Source: Poa pratensis (lineage: Eukaryota; Streptophyta; Magnoliopsida; Poales; Poaceae). Taken from it: a stretch of 64,000 bases of DNA. The stretch is taken from the NCBI GenBank assembly GCA_947311845.1, contig CAMZMU010000052.1, forward strand, positions 135,586,919-135,650,918, in the 5' to 3' direction. The notes beneath the pieces are model-generated. The model was not told the DNA's origin. It ran no database searches and worked only from the letters and a program-made list of their open reading frames with translations. The position numbers and the translations under genes were made by a program. This document shows positions 22,280 to 34,859 of this stretch, in pieces. Every line of letters begins with the position of its first letter. Position 1 is the stretch's first letter.

Positions 22280-25200
22280 TAGGGATGGCAATGGGTACCC
22301 ACTACTCTTTTACCATGCGGGTAAAAACCCTATTAGGGTAAGGATATAGGATAAAATATTACCCATGGGTATGTAAATGGGAAAATATCATACCCATCGG
22401 GTAGAGAGACACGGGTATGGGATCGTATAACCCATACCCACATACCCTTATACCCATATAATATTTGACAAGTGAGTATCGAATTCCATACACGGATGCA
22501 TGAGTAGAGTCTATTCATGGCGATACGGTCGTAATTCACATGTAAGGTATGTCGCATGACCTATATAGGCATCTACACCCACAACGGATGGCGGGTGTGG
22601 CGCCCTGACCCGACTGCTATACAGTGATACTGTGTCTCCGGTTATCCGACACCACCAGACACAATATCAAAGCATAATAGAGAGATCAAGACTTGTGGAA
22701 CAACTGGCACATCACAGACTCTACGACACAAATCATATAGTTCAACTCTTATAATAGAGAAAGATAGCAAAAGACAACCAGAGGTCACAGACCCAACATT
22801 ACGACAAGCGGAAGCAAATTAGGTTGTTCTAAACAACAAGAACCAAATTATGGCCTAAGAGGCCTACAGATAAACATCACATGCCAGCTGTTCCAGGATG
22901 TCCCAAGCTGCCACCTGGGAACCCCAGACTACTCGTCGACGTCCACAAAGAACCCACCTTCGAGGGCGGTGAAGTCCTCTCCTAAAAATAAGCAAACGAT
23001 GTTGAGTTCGACGAACTCGCAAGATTAAGAGCTAATATATGCTCGATGATTGGCTCTCATGGTTTTATGGCTGTTTTGCATAAAGCTGATTTTATTTCAA
23101 AAAGACATAACTCCATGGCATCGACTAATCAGAATATTTTGAAAAGGGGTAAGAAGTAACTCTTTTCTTTCATCACCTTTCTCAAAGATCAACCATCATC
23201 AACCATTGTACCTGTTCATCAAAGGCACCTCCTCGAATCACCCTCGAGGAAGCTCACCTTGCATTTGTGAGTGGTACCTCTAGTACCCAGTTTTTAATCA
23301 TTCCGTTAGAGTTATTCTATGATCTTACCTTCACTTCCCAAGTCGTCCATAACGGCGGACACGACTTTTCGAAAAGATTTATCCCTGCAGGGGTGTACAA
23401 AGTGGAAGTCCCCGGAGTCCCAAGGGGCCCCAGCTCCTTCGCCACGCGTACCGTCCGGCCCATTACCTGTACAATTAGCTCTCTTCCTTGGAAAGCCGGC
23501 TGGGTGGGAGCGGTGTCGACTTCTCCCTCGTTAAGGACTTTCCAGGATCATCAGTGGCGGCAGGACTGCCAGGATCACAACACCCCGCCCCACGGCCACT
23601 CATTTTCCTAACACCACCATCCTCATACCATTCTCAGCCACCAACTCACGCATGCGCAAATGGAAGCCCGAACTAGAGGACCCTGGCTAGCCCCGCTCGA
23701 GTTATTTAGTCTATGAGGGTTCCTGCAAATGCATAGGCCTCACGCATGGTTGCACGCTCAGTCTTGGTTCAAGAGGTATAGCACTCGCACCTAGGCGACG
23801 GGAACGAGACAAAGCACCACAACCACAGTGGCCTCTCATCCCCACCTTTAAGCATTTTATTATCCGTCACCACAATTTCCTCCACCATCAACCATTCATC
23901 TCATCACCTATTTCCACCACAAACCGTCCATCGTATAGTTATGCAATTTACTAAGCATGGCTAAGCATCAACATGGCATAGTAAGTAACCCAGGCCACAA
24001 AACCATTCTATGGATAATAGGAGGGAAAACAGGTATTGGCATCGGAAACTTAATGCAACTATAGGATACTCTAATCTGAATCAAATTGACATTTGGAACC
24101 GCATGCAATATTATAGTGGAGAAAATACTTGTGGAAAATAGGATAAGATATGCTCAGAGGGGGGATTACGCTTGCCTTGATCAACGTGCGGGTAGTACGG
24201 CTCTTCGGGGTATTGTGGCGTAACCCCGGCTGCTTGATCTAAAGAGGAACAAACATCGGGAGAGAACAATCAATCACCACACATATGATTAACAAATGCA
24301 ATGCGCGAACATATGATGACATGACCTTTTAAATCCCCGGGAGGGGGATGATGCAACTATTCAGATTAAACGGAGTTCGGGTGCTTAGAGGGGCACATCC
24401 CGGATATCCCGTGAAATTAGGTCATGGATCATTGTTACTTGTCGATTAAGGGAGTGGAAGCCCTAAGGTTAACTTGCTGATGATATGGCATGAGCATGAG
24501 AGAGATGCAGAGCATTGGTGATTCAATATACATGATGAATATTTCAGAAGTTAGTTCACAAGCTGTCCGGACATTTGGGTATAACGAACACAATTCTCCG
24601 ATGCACCGATAACGTTATCATTTTAATTTCCTCTTTTACACATTCTGTCTTTTGATACTTTATGTAAACAGCAATTTAAAACTAGTTGTCCAGATTTGAA
24701 GAGAAAATTGAATTAGGAACATTATTTTTTTATACTGAATTAAATCGGATTATCCGATTTGTTTTGACTCGGAAAAACCGATTGGGAGGAAAAAATTTAG
24801 GTTTTGAGGTACTGGTAGTAGTCGGAATATCCGATTAGAATTGAGATCGGATTATCCGATTGGAGGAAAAAAATAAAATGTGGCTCACGTACTGGATAAA
24901 AACGGAATGTCCGGTGCAGGAACGAACTCGGAATATCCGACGAGGAGCAAGACGCAGAGCTATGGCGAGGTAAAAATGAACTCGAGCTACGGATGTCAAC
25001 GGAACGCAAGGAGGGCACAGGGAGGGTCGCGGTCTCACCCTGAACTCGGGGATATGCTTGGCGGAGACGGGGGTGGACGGAGAACGGCGGAATCGCCCGG
25101 CGGAGCTTCGGTGGCCGCGGCGAAGAAGTGGACGGCGGCGGAGATTCGCGGAACCCCGGCTCGATTCCTTCGGCATGGAGGGCGAGGACGACACGGCGAC

Positions 25201-26301
25201 GCTCTCTGCGGTCGTCGATTTGTACGGGGCGGGCTAGAACGACGGCGGCGAGCTCGGCGGAGACGACGGCTTCGGTCTCGGGGGGAGAAGAAATGGGGAG
25301 AGGGAGCAGGTGAGTGAGCAGGTGTGGAGCAGCGCGACTTGTGGTGCTCCTCTTCTTGCAGGAGGAGGCAGAGAGGAAGGGGGGCCCGGGGCGATGCGCG
25401 CGTGCGCGACCGACACGGCCATGGCGCCAGTGTAGCGCGAGTGAGAGGTGAGAGGAGAGAGAGGAAGAGCAGTTTTGCGGGGAACCCCCTGGAGGTTTTA
25501 AAATCATCACGGATAAGTCCTTTTTAGTACTGGCTTCATTGTTTTCGCCAATTTTTGGGTAGCCTCCTGGTACCTTGGGCCAACACCCATAAAAGTTTCA
25601 AAGCAATTGGAGTCCATTTGCTTGGGGAATAAAATAAGGAGTTGCTATAGACAATTTTGAGAATTTCCAAATAAAAATACTTTAGCAATTTTGACTCAAG
25701 GGCAAAATATTACTTTGAACCTTTGGAACTTCCTGGACAAATATGAGATGTCAAGGTACTTTGTTTTGCAAGTTGAACACTTCCATTAATTTTGGATTTG
25801 TTAGAGCAAGTTCATCATTTTGTTTTTAAATGATGCCCAAACCAAGTGTTTTATTTGCTTAGCAATTTAATATGGATGTCATGATGCAATGGAAAACAAA
25901 AAGTGGAAATTTTTATTCGGGGTTTTTAGGTTCTCAAATTCGGGCTGTTACAGCGGGCCACGCGGTGATTGACTCACCATAACGAAAAAATAGCTATATG
26001 TAATATTATTATAATCTATCTCATGCACGTGATTACGTCTCGACTCCCGATAATGCAAAGCAATGAATAAATCTTTTCCGAACGAGTTATGTGTTATTTT
26101 AATGAATTTTTTTGCTCAATTTGACGTGTTTAAACGTGGGTATTTTACCCGCGGGTACCCATTTACCCTGCCGAGTAACGGGTATGGGAAAAATTATACC
26201 CTTTCACGGGTATGGGTAAGGGTGACGGGTAAGCTCATCCTCGACGGGTAAGGGTATGGGGAGGTTCGACCCTTACCCATACCCTGCGGGTGCCATCCCT
26301 A
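22280..26301. mobile_element. Non-autonomous hAT element, split by a solo LTR
   Basis: Inverted termini TAGGGATGGCA / TGCCATCCCTA are flanked by an 8-bp target duplication, ATGGCTAG (22272-22279) and ATGGCCAG (26302-26309), with one mismatch. Both ends are rich in GGGTA/TACCC motifs. Without the nested LTR the element is about 660 bp and non-coding. TSD length and termini fit hAT. Confidence 0.85.
22596..25952 (+). mobile_element. Solo LTR (3357 bp) nested in the hAT
   Basis: The segment begins TGTGGCGCCCTGACCC and ends CGGGCTGTTACA (TG…CA), flanked by the 5-bp duplication GCGGG at 22591-22595 and 25953-25957. No internal domain, primer site or coding region is present, so it is a solo LTR left by LTR-LTR recombination. 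The size and the TGTGGCGCC start suggest a Ty3/Gypsy-like or large non-autonomous grass family. GC-rich open frames at 24797-25527 lie within it and are not genes. Confidence 0.85.
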
Positions 26302-26309
26302 ATGGCCAG

Positions 26310-27149
26310 TGGGGTTCCCCTCTACCTAATCACTGTCAAGTATAGGGAGAAGACTCAGTGTACCTACACATGGCTTTGTAGAGGAATCATAGGTCGTTCA
26401 ATAAAGACTTCTCTATGTCGATGACGAAAAAGTATAGATCACAACGCTGGGTGGGTAGCGGTATTTGATTCAACTAAACAAGATTGGTTGATGTATTCAT
26501 GTATAGCTATAACAAGGTATGTTTTGACAATACCCGCAAAAAAAGGTATATTTGACAATCATCGATCTAGCGGCGGTCGTCGAATCCACGGTCTACTTTA
26601 TTCTGGTCCTTCTTTCATTACATCAATGTGGAATACCTCTAGCTATAGAAATAAAGCCTAGCTTGGCGAATCTTGGTTGCATATGCTTGTGCCTTCCATG
26701 TGAGGGCAAACCATTTGTGATATGTTAGTTATCACTTATGTCTACCCGACGACTAGGAGAGAGAGAGAGAGATAGGTACAGTTAGGGATGTAAGCATGTA
26801 TACTCTTCATCTAGATCCCCATTTAACATTTGCAATGATTTTTTCCTGTTCCTGTCCAAATCTAGTTCGGGGAGGGGATCGGGTTCCCTATTAAGAAGTT
26901 GAATTCAAAAGATTAGTCTGAATTTTATAATGTTACATATAAGCATACTTAATTTATGTCACGCATAAATGATATATATAACGGTAATAAATTTCTTTTC
27001 TATGATGAATATATTATGTATAAATGTATTGTTGGATACACAATACACAACACCTTAGAAACCAAAGTATATCAATTTATGTGCATACAAGTATACATGG
27101 GGCTACAGCGGGGAACGCGGGTGGGACATCTTATAATCCGTCATGTCCT
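26310..27149. other. Intergenic with a short (GA)n run
   Basis: No gene. A GA microsatellite lies at about 26756-26771. Otherwise AT-rich sequence without recognised features. Confidence 0.5.
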
Positions 27150-27440
27150 GGTAATGCTATTAGTTTTGGAAAATGGTTGCATATGCCAATGCAAATATAT
27201 GACGATCTGATTTATGAATCATGTATTACTAGCTCGCACGTCTGAGCTTAAAAATCATCAATGCTATAAAAGTCAAATTATCCCCCAAAATTGCATATAC
27301 AATTTTCTTGTCAAGTCTCAAAATTCATGGCGGCCAAGTATGTACTATGAAACCTATATAATTTGGACGGACCGCCGTTTCCATCTGAAGGAGACGAGAG
27401 ACTGTAGGTCCCTCCCCATAAGGTGATGCTAAAATTTATG
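27150..27440 (+). repeat. Degenerate copy of the promoter/leader module
   Basis: This segment aligns poorly but visibly with the better copies to its right: a short block with GGCCAAGTATGTA, then CGTTTCCATCTGAAGGAGAC. It has lost the TATA-leader part. Confidence 0.5.
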
Positions 27441-27779
27441 CACAACTAGCTAGGTCTCTGCATAAGCTTATAGCTCAGAGATCACTCCCCATAAGCTCCA
27501 TGTACTTTGTGCTTGTAGTCGATGTGCATGTGTTGTGGATTTTTCTTTATTGCACAAAACTTAACATCGAAGTATTTTAGGTAATTAAAGAACTAAAAAA
27601 TTGTCGGTGTTCATAAAAAAACTGGAAACAGACACCATAGCTTGAGAAAAGGACAATTTTTGTATGAACTATGAACCAATCATGTGCGCAGGCCGTTGAT
27701 GCATAGGACCCCCCAAGATTCCCTTATCAACTCTCTCTACATGGCCGGGCTTAGATGCTTAGTTATGGAACAAGTAGCA

Positions 27780-28700
27780 TGTGCTAATTCACCATATGAC
27801 GACCTGGCTTGCCACTTGTGCAGCACGCCGGGGTTAAAAGTTGTTTAATGCAACTGAAGGTCACATTTCCACCACCAAACTGCATCTGCAGTTCTCTGGC
27901 AAGTCTCTAAATTTAGCCAAGTATGTAGTGCGCCATGAAATTGACCGTTTCCGTCTGAACGAGACGTTTGAATGTCTACGTATGGAAGCAACGAAAGCTC
28001 ATAGGTCACCACTCCGCACAAAGCAAGTATGGTTACGCAATAATGAAGCTGATTTTTCTGCACAAACTAACTCCAGTTTTCTAATCATGGGCGCCACCTT
28101 TCACTAGTCGGAGTTGGCACCAATGATAAGTCGTACTCTAGTTTCCTATGCATTTGTTGGTCAACATGCATGTTGTGGAGTTTCTTCATTGCACATAACT
28201 AAAGAACAATGCATTTCAGCAGTTGAATACTACTACAAACATGTCCGGTGTTAATAGAAAAACTGTAAACGGACGCCGTACAAGCACTTCCTCATTTTCT
28301 ATATCAGAAATTTTCTAGGTGGTACTCAAAAGGAGTATGTTACTATGTTGCAGAGTAAGTAACGTACAAACTAAATGGAGCAACTTCTTCATGAGATCGA
28401 TAGCTCTTTTTTCTTTTGAAGAAATAGTAGTCTTTCCCATTATCTACTTAACCAATCGTGTCTGTCACAGTTTTTTTTAATTGTAATCTGACGCCACGTC
28501 GGCCACTAACGCAAATTGGTTTACTTACCTAGTTTATATTTCCTCGCAAACACTTTGAAGCATTCATCCATCGACGAGCCAGTAATGCCTAGAAATAAGC
28601 AAGCGTTCAGAATTCAGAGCAAGATTACAGGATCTGTAATCGAGTTGACCTATCAAGATCGATCGGTAAGTCTACAAATATGTTTAGATATTGATTTTGT
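27780..28700 (+). repeat. Promoter/leader module, copy 1
   Basis: Contains TTTCCGTCTGAACGAGACG (27948-27966), the GGCGCCAC…AGTCGGAGTTGGCACCAA block (28090-28121) and, near 28528, AGTTTATATTTCCTCGCAAA followed by CATTCATCCATCGACGAG (28561-28578) and an ATG at 28585. The layout reads as TATA box, leader and short first exon. The frame after the ATG contains RIQSKITGSVIE and ends soon after. No downstream gene is recognisable because a Helitron is inserted at 28824. Confidence 0.6.
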
Positions 28701-28823
28701 TATGTTTGCATGAGTATCACCCATGTCATTTTGTTACGAAACTTAACACGTATTTAGAAAACATGTATATGTTTATCACCACTTGTTTCCAGATTATTAA
28801 AAAATGTTTTACTATTTTTCAAA

Positions 28824-31388
28824 CTAGCAAGGTGGCCCTCGCAAATGCGAGGGCATGGTCTTTTTCTCGTCGAATCTATTTGTGCAATATTTTAAGAAAT
28901 ACCGAAAACATGGAAATATAAATCATGGGTTTTATAGCTTAGTAAATATTATGTTACGTAAATTAGCACATGAGAGGGAAATATTTTGAATCATTCTAAT
29001 TTGGAGCGAGTAGATATTTTAAATTTACAAAAATATCATGTCACATAATTTAGAATGTTGTCTATCTTAAGACTTCACCGGTGCTATTTTGATATTTTTA
29101 GTTTGTTCCTACTATCCGCCGCTCTCCGATCTAGGTGTTCTACTCCCGCAGTATCAAGTATTGGTTTTGTCATGTTACTCGTGTAACAATGACGACACCG
29201 ACTTGGAAAGACATATATAGTTTCATGTAACGTATTGACTTTAGAAAAAGTGACTTTGGTAGCACAAAACTTAAATATTTCAGTCAGTCACCAAATTAAT
29301 CTATGTCCTCTCATAAACATTATTTTCTTATCCCATTGCACCACAAAACTCTTCCTGATCTGTGATTAATAATCCTCAGGGGCATCTTCATACTAAACTT
29401 TACTTCAATTTTGTGATTCGCGTGAGTAAAAACACAAAATAATAACAACTACTATCAAAACTTGCAATGGTAGTACATCAGATGCGTACCGTTGATAAAA
29501 CATACATGTAGTTCTGTATTGTCGGTTGGGATTGCACCTATTCTTGTGTGGTCCTATGGACATATGCATCCACCTAGTTGTTTTCCCGCGTTTAATGGAA
29601 ATGGAAGTCCGTATCTCGCATCATGTATGTAGGTTTTATTAAGCTTAATTATTCTCCATTTCTATTAAAATCTCACCTTTAATTACAGATTCAACTATCT
29701 AACCAATTCGAGTGATTGTGGATTAGCGTAGTGTCATGCACATTTGTGTGGCTAGATTTATTAGAAATTTACTTTGTCTACCATATTTAATAAATTGTAT
29801 AATTTCATTAAAAAAATCACTTCCACAATAGGCCCATCAATGTCTATCTTATCGCATATAGTTTGCTACTATCTTCCGTCAAATAAATTTTTGAAAAACA
29901 AAATAATAAGAACAAAAAACAGAATATTTGAGTCAGTACTCTTAGTTGAACCTAGAGACCTCCTTGTATACCCAACTTATCATTGATTATATTTTAATGA
30001 AGGAGTTCTTTATTTGCAAAATGTCATGTTTTGCTGCTTCATCGTGTTGTGATTCTCTATTTTGCTTGACCATCGATCCAAACCACTACATTTGTCGGTA
30101 TATATTATGTAATGCTACGGAAGTATTCTCCCTCTTACTCTCTGGTAGCCGTGATATTTTTTCTGTTGGGCCAATGTTATTTCCACACTAAGTTATATTT
30201 GTTTATCAACTAAAACATCTTATTAATTACTTGACATGATTTTCCCTCGCCACTTTTTTGTTGAACCATTGTCTCTATCTATTTTTTTTGAAAATCTTAT
30301 GTTATACAATCTATCGACCATTTTTCCTTTGGTGAACAACCACTCGACCACTATCATCATCACCTATTAATTTTTTTTTATCATGGTTATACTTAAATTT
30401 TGTATTTTGCTTGCCTTCTAAGCCATACAAAATTTCATCGCCAAACTTGATTGTGCGGGTGTATTCTTTAGTGTGTCATAATTTTAATGTTTTAGAAAAT
30501 ATTCATATTATATTATTAAAAATAACACGGTTGCTTGGCCACTAAAACTGTGATGTTAATGAGCTCTAAGTAGTGAATTTTTCAGCTAAATTCTATTTTT
30601 CTAGTCGAGTGATATGTCCTTTTAATTAAACCAAGTATGATGGCACCACAAATACCATGAAAATCGCCTTTTACAATAAATATATTAATTTTTACATATC
30701 TTATCATTCTTGCATTATTGTGAAAATTGTCTCAGGTTTTTTTTGATGAGATTGAGAATGGATAGTCATGGAGCTTGCCAGATTTGGTTACACAGTTTTT
30801 TTCCCTCTAGTTTGGACCCTGTTAGAGTAATTGGTAATATGATTTTCTTTTGATTCTCTTATTGTGCATATACACAACCATGTATTTGTATAGATCCCGT
30901 TCATAACTTATAGCCTAGCATGTCCCCTGACATGTCCACATGTAGTTAGGATTTTTGTAATTATATCAGATTGAGTTTGCATTAGGAGAGCTATGTTCAC
31001 ACGAAATTCGGATTGATTCAGGAGAGACGCTTGCAGCTGTGTGGGTTTAACTGCTTGCGGTAAGTTCCCGCCGCCCGGCCGGCCGTCATGGTGTATGTAT
31101 GGGGCTGCCCCGGCCGTCATGGTATGGTGTATGTATGGGGCTGCTGCTAGCTAGCTGGGCTGCTGGCCAAGGTCTCCATCGCCCCCTCCAATGGTGCGTG
31201 GCCGATGCTTTCTGTTTGAACCTGGCTGCACATGTTCGCGATCAACTCTCCGTGGATTCCAAACGATCGGTGTTTTTGTTTGATCTTAGCCATCAATTTC
31301 AGATCTAACAATAGAAATTAATTTAAATGGTGTGGCTTAATGTGGTGTCTCGAAAAACTTACTCATTTTGCTTTTAGTATATAATAGA
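28824..31388 (-). mobile_element. Non-autonomous Helitron, minus strand
   Basis: On the minus strand the element begins TCTATTATATACTAAAAGC (at 31388) and ends with the hairpin GCCCTCGCATTTGCGAGGGC, then CACCTTG and CTAG (28824-28827), followed by T. The preceding base is A, so insertion was between A and T. Length is 2565 bp. Termini match those of the Helitron at 56971-60004, so both belong to one family. Interior is AT-rich and non-coding. A second 5'-end-like segment begins near 29765, which suggests a composite element. Confidence 0.88.
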
Positions 31389-31489
31389 TATGTTTTATTC
31401 AAGAAACTATGGCCTCGGGAGGCAAAATGCCTTGCCGAGAATGTTGGCACAAACCATTTATCATTTTCAGTATAAGTAATCAGTAAAGG

Positions 31490-33180
31490 CATTTCTGATG
31501 AATGGTTAGCATGTGCCAGTGCAACAAATGACGACTTGACATGCGAATCGTGTGGCACGTCCGGGGTTAAAAGTTGTTTAGTGCTATTGAGGCTCACATT
31601 TCCACCACCAAACTATCTTCAATTCTCTGGTGAGAAGCCAGTACAATGAAATCTATTGAATTTGAAGCGACCGTTTCCGTCTGAACGAGACGTTTGTTAC
31701 GTACTCCAGCAACGGAAGCTCATAGGAAGTATATGGTGATTCAATACCGATGTGGCCGGAAGCTGAATTTTCTAAGCATGGGCGCCACATTTAACTAGTC
31801 GGAGTTGGCACCAACGATAAGTCGCATAGTTTACTTTGTACATTTGGTCAACAACATTCATGTTGTGGACTTTTTTTTTTGACAGGGAGTTCGTGTACAA
31901 GATCAAAAAGAAAACGAACAAACACGCACGAACAGGCAAGATCGAACCCACAGACGGCGAACACGGAACCACCGAGCAGCACCGCACCTTCGAGCACCAG
32001 CAGCACGCCGCCGGGGAAGAAGGAAGCGAGCTCACCTCGCACCGAAGCCGCCGGCTCGAACAACCTTGTTAAGACGCCGCAAGAGCCATCTGACGCAGGC
32101 GCCAGAATCTGCACGCTGAAAGAGCATCGGCTTCGAGCCGCCGCCAGATCCACCCGTCTTCCACAGCACCCACCGCGACCACCGACGAGGAAGAGCAATC
32201 CGCCTGCAAACTCCCAGAGAAGTTAAGCAAAAGCACCACCATCCACCGAAGTGGAGGCTGCCGGACCCCAAGAACACGAGCCAGCACCGCCATCACGGCC
32301 ACCGGCTCGAGGGGAAGCACGCCGCGGCTCCGAGAAGCAGCGGACGCGCCAAAGACAGCAGATCTGCCCAGGGCCTCCACCGGAGCACCGCGGACAGAGG
32401 AGAGGACCGCCGCCACCAAAAGCCTCTCTAGCCACGCCACCACCTCCACAGCGCCGCCGGCAGGCACCCCACGCACACCTAGACTATTTACACGCTGGGA
32501 TCCGTCGATTTCCCGTCCTCCCGCCGCCGGAGCGGCCGCGGAGGGCAAGAAATCGAGCGGATCGCCGGCGGCGAGCTGGTCGCACGGGGAGACGCCCAAA
32601 AATCGCCTCCAGACACTGTAGATGGGGAAAGGAGGAGAGGACCGGGGGTTCTGCTTCTTATATTGTAGACTTTTCTTCATCGCACATAACTTAAGAACAA
32701 TGCATTTCAGGCAGTTTGAATATAGTACTTCATTGTCGTTGTTCATATAAAATATAGAAACTGCCAGTCTAGGTTGAGAAAAGGACAATGTTTGTACCAA
32801 CACTCTCTCATTTTCTATATCAGAAAGTTTTTAAGAGGAGTATGTTACTATGTTGTGGAGTAAATAAAACCGTACCTACAAACTAAATGCATCAACTGCT
32901 TCATGAGATCGATAGCTCATTTTTCTGTTGAATAAATAATAGTCTTTCCCAGGACCCAGTATCTATTTAGCCAATCGTTTGGCAGCCACTGATTTTCTGA
33001 CACCACGTCGTACGTCCGGCACTGACGCAAAGTGGTTTACTTACCTACTGTAGTTTATATATCCTCACAAACCCTTTGAAGCATTCATCCATCGACGAGC
33101 CAGAAATGCTTGGAAATATGCAGGCGTCCGAAATTCAGAGCAAGATTGCAGGATCAGTAATTACTCGGCATGGGCTTCCC
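31490..33180 (+). repeat. Promoter/leader module, copy 2 (interrupted)
   Basis: Matches copy 1 and copy 3: GACCGTTTCCGTCTGAACG (31669-31687), the GGCGCCAC…GGCACCAA block (31781-31813), then, after the retroelement 31875-32659, the TATA block AGTTTATATATCC (about 33051) and CATTCATCCATCGACGAG (33083-33100) with an ATG at 33106. The frame from there starts MLGNMQASEIQSKIAGSVI and soon closes. Confidence 0.65.
31875..32659 (-). mobile_element. Poly(A) retroelement insertion without reverse transcriptase
   Basis: A 785-bp GC-rich insertion with a poly(T) start on the plus strand, so a 3' poly(A) on the minus strand. It is flanked by a 15-bp direct repeat with two mismatches (31860-31874 and 32660-32674, pattern ATRTTGTRGACTTTT). 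Long open frames on both strands reflect GC content. There is no reverse transcriptase. It may be a non-autonomous LINE derivative or a retroposed leader sequence. Confidence 0.7.
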
Positions 33181-34415
33181 GGCGGCGATGCTGACGGCTG
33201 ACGAGGTGTCATGGAGATTCCCGATGAGGCTGTCACCAGGTCTCACTAGCTATCTACCTCGGCGACCAGTACAACCATCTCTTCGCGTGATCGTATTGTA
33301 CCAGCCGGCCGGTGTGATCGCCCTCAGCCTGGGTCATCAGTTTTGCCCATGCATTGTGGCGCAAGATTCTCGCTGACTACCGCGCTGATCGCTGAGGTCT
33401 GAACGGTGATTGTTTCAGCGTACTGCTGGTAGTAAATCAGATGTTATGATCATTCTATCAAGTTATTTAGGTAGGGTAGATGCTGTCAAATTGACAGGTG
33501 AAGAACAAATCGATCATCACATCAAATTATATTTCGGTTGATAAAAAGGCAGTATCTTCGAGTTCTGTAGTTTGCTCGATCACGCAACGCCTAGCTATAG
33601 CTAGTTCGTGCCGATGCCCAACCGACAGTAGCAGCCAAGGATGATCCAGTAGAAACTTTCAGACCGCACTCTCCATCAAGACAGCTAGTTGTGATTCAGA
33701 AAGCTCCCTGGTCACTAACAGTCGCGAGGTTTCATCCCAGGCAAGACACCACGCTAATTAATATTCAACAAACACCGTAATATTGTAGTGCCAAGGAGGA
33801 GCTACCTATGATTAGGTGATAGGCTCTTGGAAAATTCAACCTAGGCAGCGCAAACTGATGCGCTCAGCAAATGATGATCGGTGAACCGTATAGCAACTGG
33901 CTTGACAAATGGGGCCAGTGGGTTTCGGTTGAGACTGGGTAAGGCGAGCCTTGGACTTTCGGTTCACAAATAAACTAGTTGTAACTTGTAAGGTGTCTTT
34001 CATTGTCATGGAATTTGCTAAGATTTTTTGTCCTTGCCTCTCCCTTAGATTGATCCGAGGATGGAGTTTGTTAGGGGTGGGGCCGTGGGGGTTGGATGCG
34101 TGCGTGCGTGAAATGACATGCTGCTGGTGCAAGCTTGGTGTCACGGTTTTAGGCCTGAGACAGGGTGCCAATCACCAGGCCAAGGGGCACACTGATGGAC
34201 ACCTTATTTGTTTCCTTCTGTGACATTGTCTAAATAACTTAAAGCTGTTTTCAGGAAGACTTTAGAAGCGAATAGGATGGCTGATTTTCGTTCAAGAAGA
34301 CTTCGCCACATAGATAGATGGGTATTCTTCTGTTGTTGCTGTAGAGGGAGATCGATGGGTGGAAACAGAAGCCTCAAACCTTTTTGCCTTTTTGAGGCAA
34401 GGAAGTCTCAACTTT
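33181..34415. other. Non-coding block conserved in arm B
   Basis: No intact gene. The stretch 33230-33390 contains GTCTCACTAGCTATCTACCT and matches 55907-56080 of arm B, but is closed by stops here. The rest aligns with 56100-56970 and 60005-60168. The unoccupied Helitron target lies at 34225/34226. Confidence 0.6.
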
Positions 34416-34472
34416 TGAAGCGACACGTTTTGGTTTTCATTGCGCATTTGCGCCGAAGAGTGGGCCGAGTTA

Positions 34473-34859
34473 GAGCATATCCAATGGTGATTCTAATAGA
34501 CGGTCCGGTAATTGTGTAGGACGGTCGATTTTGGACGTGTCGGCAGTCGGCACACGTTGCCGGCCTATTGGGATCGGTTCCGGGTTGCCCACAACAGTGA
34601 TCCTAGTAAAATAATCATATGACCAATCTCCTATGTCGCCTCATCCTCGTTCTGACCTCCTATGCCTCCACCCAGACCGTTATCGTCATTAGGGATCATC
34701 ATGATCCCAAACTCAGCCGCCTACAACGCCTTTGCGTACTCGAGTGGGGTCAGATGTACCGTGTCGATCGATAGCTTCGTGGTGATGGCGAGATGTCGTT
34801 GGTACTACGCCTCGTCGTTCTCCTCCTCCTTCTTCGGCAACTTTAGGGGCGGCGCAGAG
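34473..34859. mobile_element. PIF/Harbinger-like end fragment
   Basis: TTA (34470-34472) is followed by GAGCATATCCAATGGTG, a terminus very like the GAGCTCTCCACTGGGGG end of the PIF/Harbinger element in arm B. No matching right end was found; the Copia LTR starting near 34860 cuts it off. A partly open minus-strand frame near 34730-34860 may be an ORF1 remnant. Confidence 0.45.

Larger units (their letters stand above)
10457..34415 (+). repeat. Segmental duplication, arm A
   Basis: Collinear blocks match arm B in the same orientation: about 10457-16575 with 40632-45525 (MYB, promoter, upstream DNA, shared MITE), about 18225-18545 with 46415-46745, and about 31650-34415 with 54990-56970 plus 60005-60168. 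Between the blocks each arm carries private insertions or deletions. The left edge falls inside exon 3 of the MYB gene. Identity looks high in coding sequence and moderate, with many small indels, elsewhere. Edges are read by eye and are good to about 10-50 bp. Confidence 0.88.

Noticed and set aside
24797..25527. Open frames up to 237 codons on both strands
   Set aside because: They lie inside the solo LTR, overlap in several frames, and follow GC content; no domain is visible.
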